From positions 704,245 to 768,244 of the forward strand of contig VZTI01000620.1 in the NCBI GenBank assembly GCA_013397865.1: DNA of 64,000 nt, in the 5' to 3' direction. How positions within the stretch are numbered: position 1 is the first letter of the stretch; every line of letters starts with the position of its first letter. The translations under genes and the position numbers were made by a program. A model generated the notes under the pieces. It saw only the letters and a list, made by a program, of their open reading frames with translations, made no database searches and was not told where the DNA came from. Of the stretch, positions 61,635 through 64,000 are shown piece by piece. The DNA comes from Struthidea cinerea. Lineage: Eukaryota; Chordata; Aves; Passeriformes; Corcoracidae.

Positions 61635-62222
61635 TGTCTTAGTTTGGACAAATTTGGAGGAGAATATCCTCTGATAGAAGTCAGGTTGCAACCACCCCTC
61701 CCCCCCAGGTTCGGGAAAAAAATTTCGTCAAAGGAAAGTGAAAGAGATAACAAGTTTTTATTTAACGAACACACAGGTGGGGAATAATAATGCTAAATAA
61801 TGAGATCTCTCTCTCTGTGGAGAGAAAACCTGAGGAGATTTCAGAGGTCCTCTGTAGGTGCCGTCTCTCTCCTCCTCGGAGCTGGTCGGCGAGGGGCCAC
61901 CCCCCCGGGCCTCCGGGAAAATTCTCCTGATGTGTTCAGATGTTGTTGAAACAATCCAGAAGAGAAGAAAAGAACAAAAAAAACACCCCAAAATCCTAGG
62001 AAAACGAAATTCAACCCTCCATCTCTCGCTGGAAAAAAAGAGCCGAGAAAAAAAACCAAGGGTACCGCAGAAACAGAGGAGCGTATCTCCGTGTCCTTGA
62101 AACAACTGCTTTGAAACGTTTTTTGTTTTCTGTCCTTCTCAGGCTCAGTTTAAAGACACAGAAAAGATTGGTGGGCATAGGGTAGCAATAGGGGATACAC
62201 ATTATACAGTCACCCCAAGACA
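61635..62222 (-). mobile_element. Solo LTR, 588 bp, antisense, exact 5-bp target duplication
   Basis: It starts TGTCTTAGTTTGG and ends CCCCAAGACA, flanked by an exact CTTGT duplication (61630-61634 and 62223-62227). It is collinear with the LTR at 38689, with short indels in the A-rich middle. On the minus strand its AATAAA lies near 61760. It sits only 180 bases upstream of the next SYTL5 exon. No internal viral sequence is present. Confidence 0.92.
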
Positions 62223-62401
62223 CTTGTATGTGTGATTCATCTTTGCCTGTGTTTTTTATTTCCAGGTGATCCCACAGTCCACCAGGACACTGTTATTCTC
62301 ATAACCTGTTAGCAAAGCACATTTCTTGCTGCAGTTTGCTAGATGAGCTGCCTTGGTTTGCTCAGAGCAATAACCCTTCCCTCCTCCTCTCTCCACCGCA
62401 G

Positions 62402-62558
62402 AGGCAGCACGCTTTCCCTGACCAGCAGCGGTGCAGGGGCTGCTGCAGGACATCCAAGAGGAGCCCTGGGCCCTGCGAGCCGAGGCAGCGCTTCCAAGCC
62501 TCCCCTTCCGCGCTCTCCAGCGCTCAGCACCCGCAGCATGACCACGGATTACAGTGGG
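62402..62558 (+). CDS. SYTL5: SYTL5 coding exon: Ser/Pro-rich linker (residues 236-288)
   Basis: The exon begins GSTLSLTSSGAGAAAG and runs through an Ala/Gly/Pro-rich stretch to SPALSTRSMTTDYSG. The start GST and the end SPA.STR.(V/M)T match the mammalian Slp5 linker exon. The Ala/Gly-rich middle is lineage-specific and the exon is far GC-richer than its introns. Acceptor CTCTCCACCGCAG|A and donor GGG|GTAAGA are strong. It enters in phase 2 and leaves in phase 0. Confidence 0.9.
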
Positions 62559-63878
62559 GTAAGAGCAGGGCTGGGGGCTGGCTGCAGGGACAGCTGACTC
62601 CAAACAAGGTGACTGGGCTGGCATCTGCCCTGTTAGATTGATCTGTAGCGCAGCAAGGACAAGCCTGACAGAGAAAATCAGATTTCTTCCTCAGTTCTGC
62701 TGCGGCCTGTGGAGATCTCTGCTAGAGCAGAGTTTGTCGCGCTCTCATCAGTGATGTGGTTTTTGGTTTGGCAGGCGTTTCTCTTTTGTCTAAAAATTGC
62801 TGTTGATGTCCAGCATCACATAATGAGTTACAGATTCTGAACTGGGAGGCACAAGGGATGAGAATGAGCATTTTTTGGCACTTTAGAACCTTGAGTAAGT
62901 GCTGTGAAATAAGTATGTTACTTTCAGGCATGCACAACCCAGCATTCTCCCACTGACTTCTAAGGGAAACTTTGCAAGTCCAGCACTTGCAGAAAATCAG
63001 GCCAAACTGATGTTAGTTTTTTCTGGATTTGGATGCTGGGCTCTGCGTAAATCATTCCATAACACAAAATGTGTGATAAACACATTATCAGAATAATTCC
63101 TGTCATGTGCTGTTAGGCCTCTTGGGATGTATTAACCATTAATGTTTGGAAAAAAGCTAGATGAGTGTTTAGATCAGAGCCCTATTGAAGGCATCAATTT
63201 TCTTTATAAATTCCAGATACTTGGTCTAATATGTTGTCCTTCCTAATAAAAAATAAGTTAGTGTATATGAAGGGCAGTTTTGGGAGCTGTAAATAAATGA
63301 ATAGTTGTTTTATTTATCTTCTTGTTGGCACAGAGACTGACTTGTTTTCAAATGCATTAGATTTGTTTGTAAAATCCATTTAATTTAAATGGAGTTATGT
63401 TATTAGCTTTTCTTTTATAGGCAGGCAAAAGGTCATAATGATATCAAGCATATTGGCTTTATTTAAGGGATTATACTGGCATAATTTAATTATTTCAAGT
63501 GCATTTGGTTTTACCCTGGCTGAAATCATTATGCTAGTACAAAACCCATAGGTTTTGCCTTCTCTTTCATTTTTTTTTTTCTGATTTCTGAGCTGAGTGG
63601 CCTTCTAATAGATTTGAATGTTTCTCTTCCCTGATACTTTGCTGATTCTTCAGCTGCGAACTCAGAATGTAAGCAAGAATTGCATCTTTGTGCAAATTTT
63701 ATGCATGATTAGTGCTAAGCAAAGCAGATTGGACTAGAATCTAAATATATTCAGTATAGACTAGATGTTCAATGAGCTTTGGAGTTCTGGAATCTAATAG
63801 CAATTATGATTTTATAAATTAACTGTGAATAAACTTGGGTTTTTTATTTATGGCACGTGCATCTTTCTTATTGGGCAG
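62559..63878. other. Intron 7 sequence
   Basis: About 1.3 kb of AT-rich intron without a recognised element. Confidence 0.6.
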
Positions 63879-63992
63879 GACACTGGCTTGGAAAATGGCA
63901 TGATTATTCCAGCAAGTGAAAGTGTACCTGAAGATTTAGTAAAGAAGCACTGCAGAAAACCATCTGGAACACCTTCCATTGCAGTTTCTAGG
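63879..63992 (+). CDS. SYTL5: SYTL5 coding exon: linker with SGTPSIAVS motif (residues 289-326)
   Basis: The frame reads DTGLENGMIIPASESVPEDL, then VKKHCRKPSGTPSIAVSR. The SGTPSIAVS block is strongly conserved in Slp5 and confirms the assignment. The acceptor TTGGGCAG|GA follows a T-rich tract. The end at 63992 (AGG|GTATCT) is inferred from where mammalian Slp5 appears to change, and the donor is only moderate; the frame stays open to the window edge, so the exon could run on. The remaining linker and both C2 domains must lie beyond this window. Confidence 0.88.
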
Positions 63993-64000
63993 GTATCTTT

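Overview
This window reads as one vertebrate gene locus from a bird. The main evidence is a run of exons on the + strand encoding the N-terminal part of synaptotagmin-like protein 5 (SYTL5/Slp5), a Rab27 effector. Avian origin is supported by CR1 LINE fragments ending in the usual bird CR1 tail and by many short solo LTRs. The number of young-looking LTRs fits a songbird, but that is inference. No prokaryotic features, tRNA, rRNA or CRISPR are visible.

Layout. Positions 1-5050 are AT-rich, probably 5' flanking DNA, with one antisense CR1 tail at the left edge. A strong CpG island at about 5060-6060 holds the likely SYTL5 promoter and a non-coding first exon ending at a GTGAGT donor (5879). 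Most of this island and the DNA after it appear again at 7004-8583, bounded by single Ns and almost identical, which looks like a false assembly duplication. Intron 1 is then very long, to about 35.2 kb. The start codon is at 35385. Coding exons follow at 35385-35503, 45960-46175, 55857-55969, 57247-57379, 59237-59362, 62402-62558 and 63879-63992. They total 978 nt (326 codons), every splice phase agrees, and there is no internal stop. The gene continues beyond the right edge, where the two C2 domains should lie.

Protein logic. The exons encode, in order, the first Slp-homology helix (SHD1), an eight-cysteine FYVE-like zinc finger, the second Slp-homology segment with its WFF motif (together the Rab27-binding unit), and then a serine-rich, poorly conserved linker. 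In the family, the C-terminal C2 domains contact membrane phospholipid, so the whole protein tethers Rab27-bearing vesicles to membranes.

Introns hold five solo LTRs with recognisable ends, four of them with exact 5- or 6-bp target duplications. There is also one LTR-like block with unclear ends, one LTR fragment, several CR1 pieces, A- or T-rich tracts and assembly gaps. Every intact LTR lies antisense to SYTL5. I found no convincing new biological system. The most useful observations are the duplicated promoter, the antisense LTR set, and a possible antisense transcript end next to the LTR at 61.6 kb.
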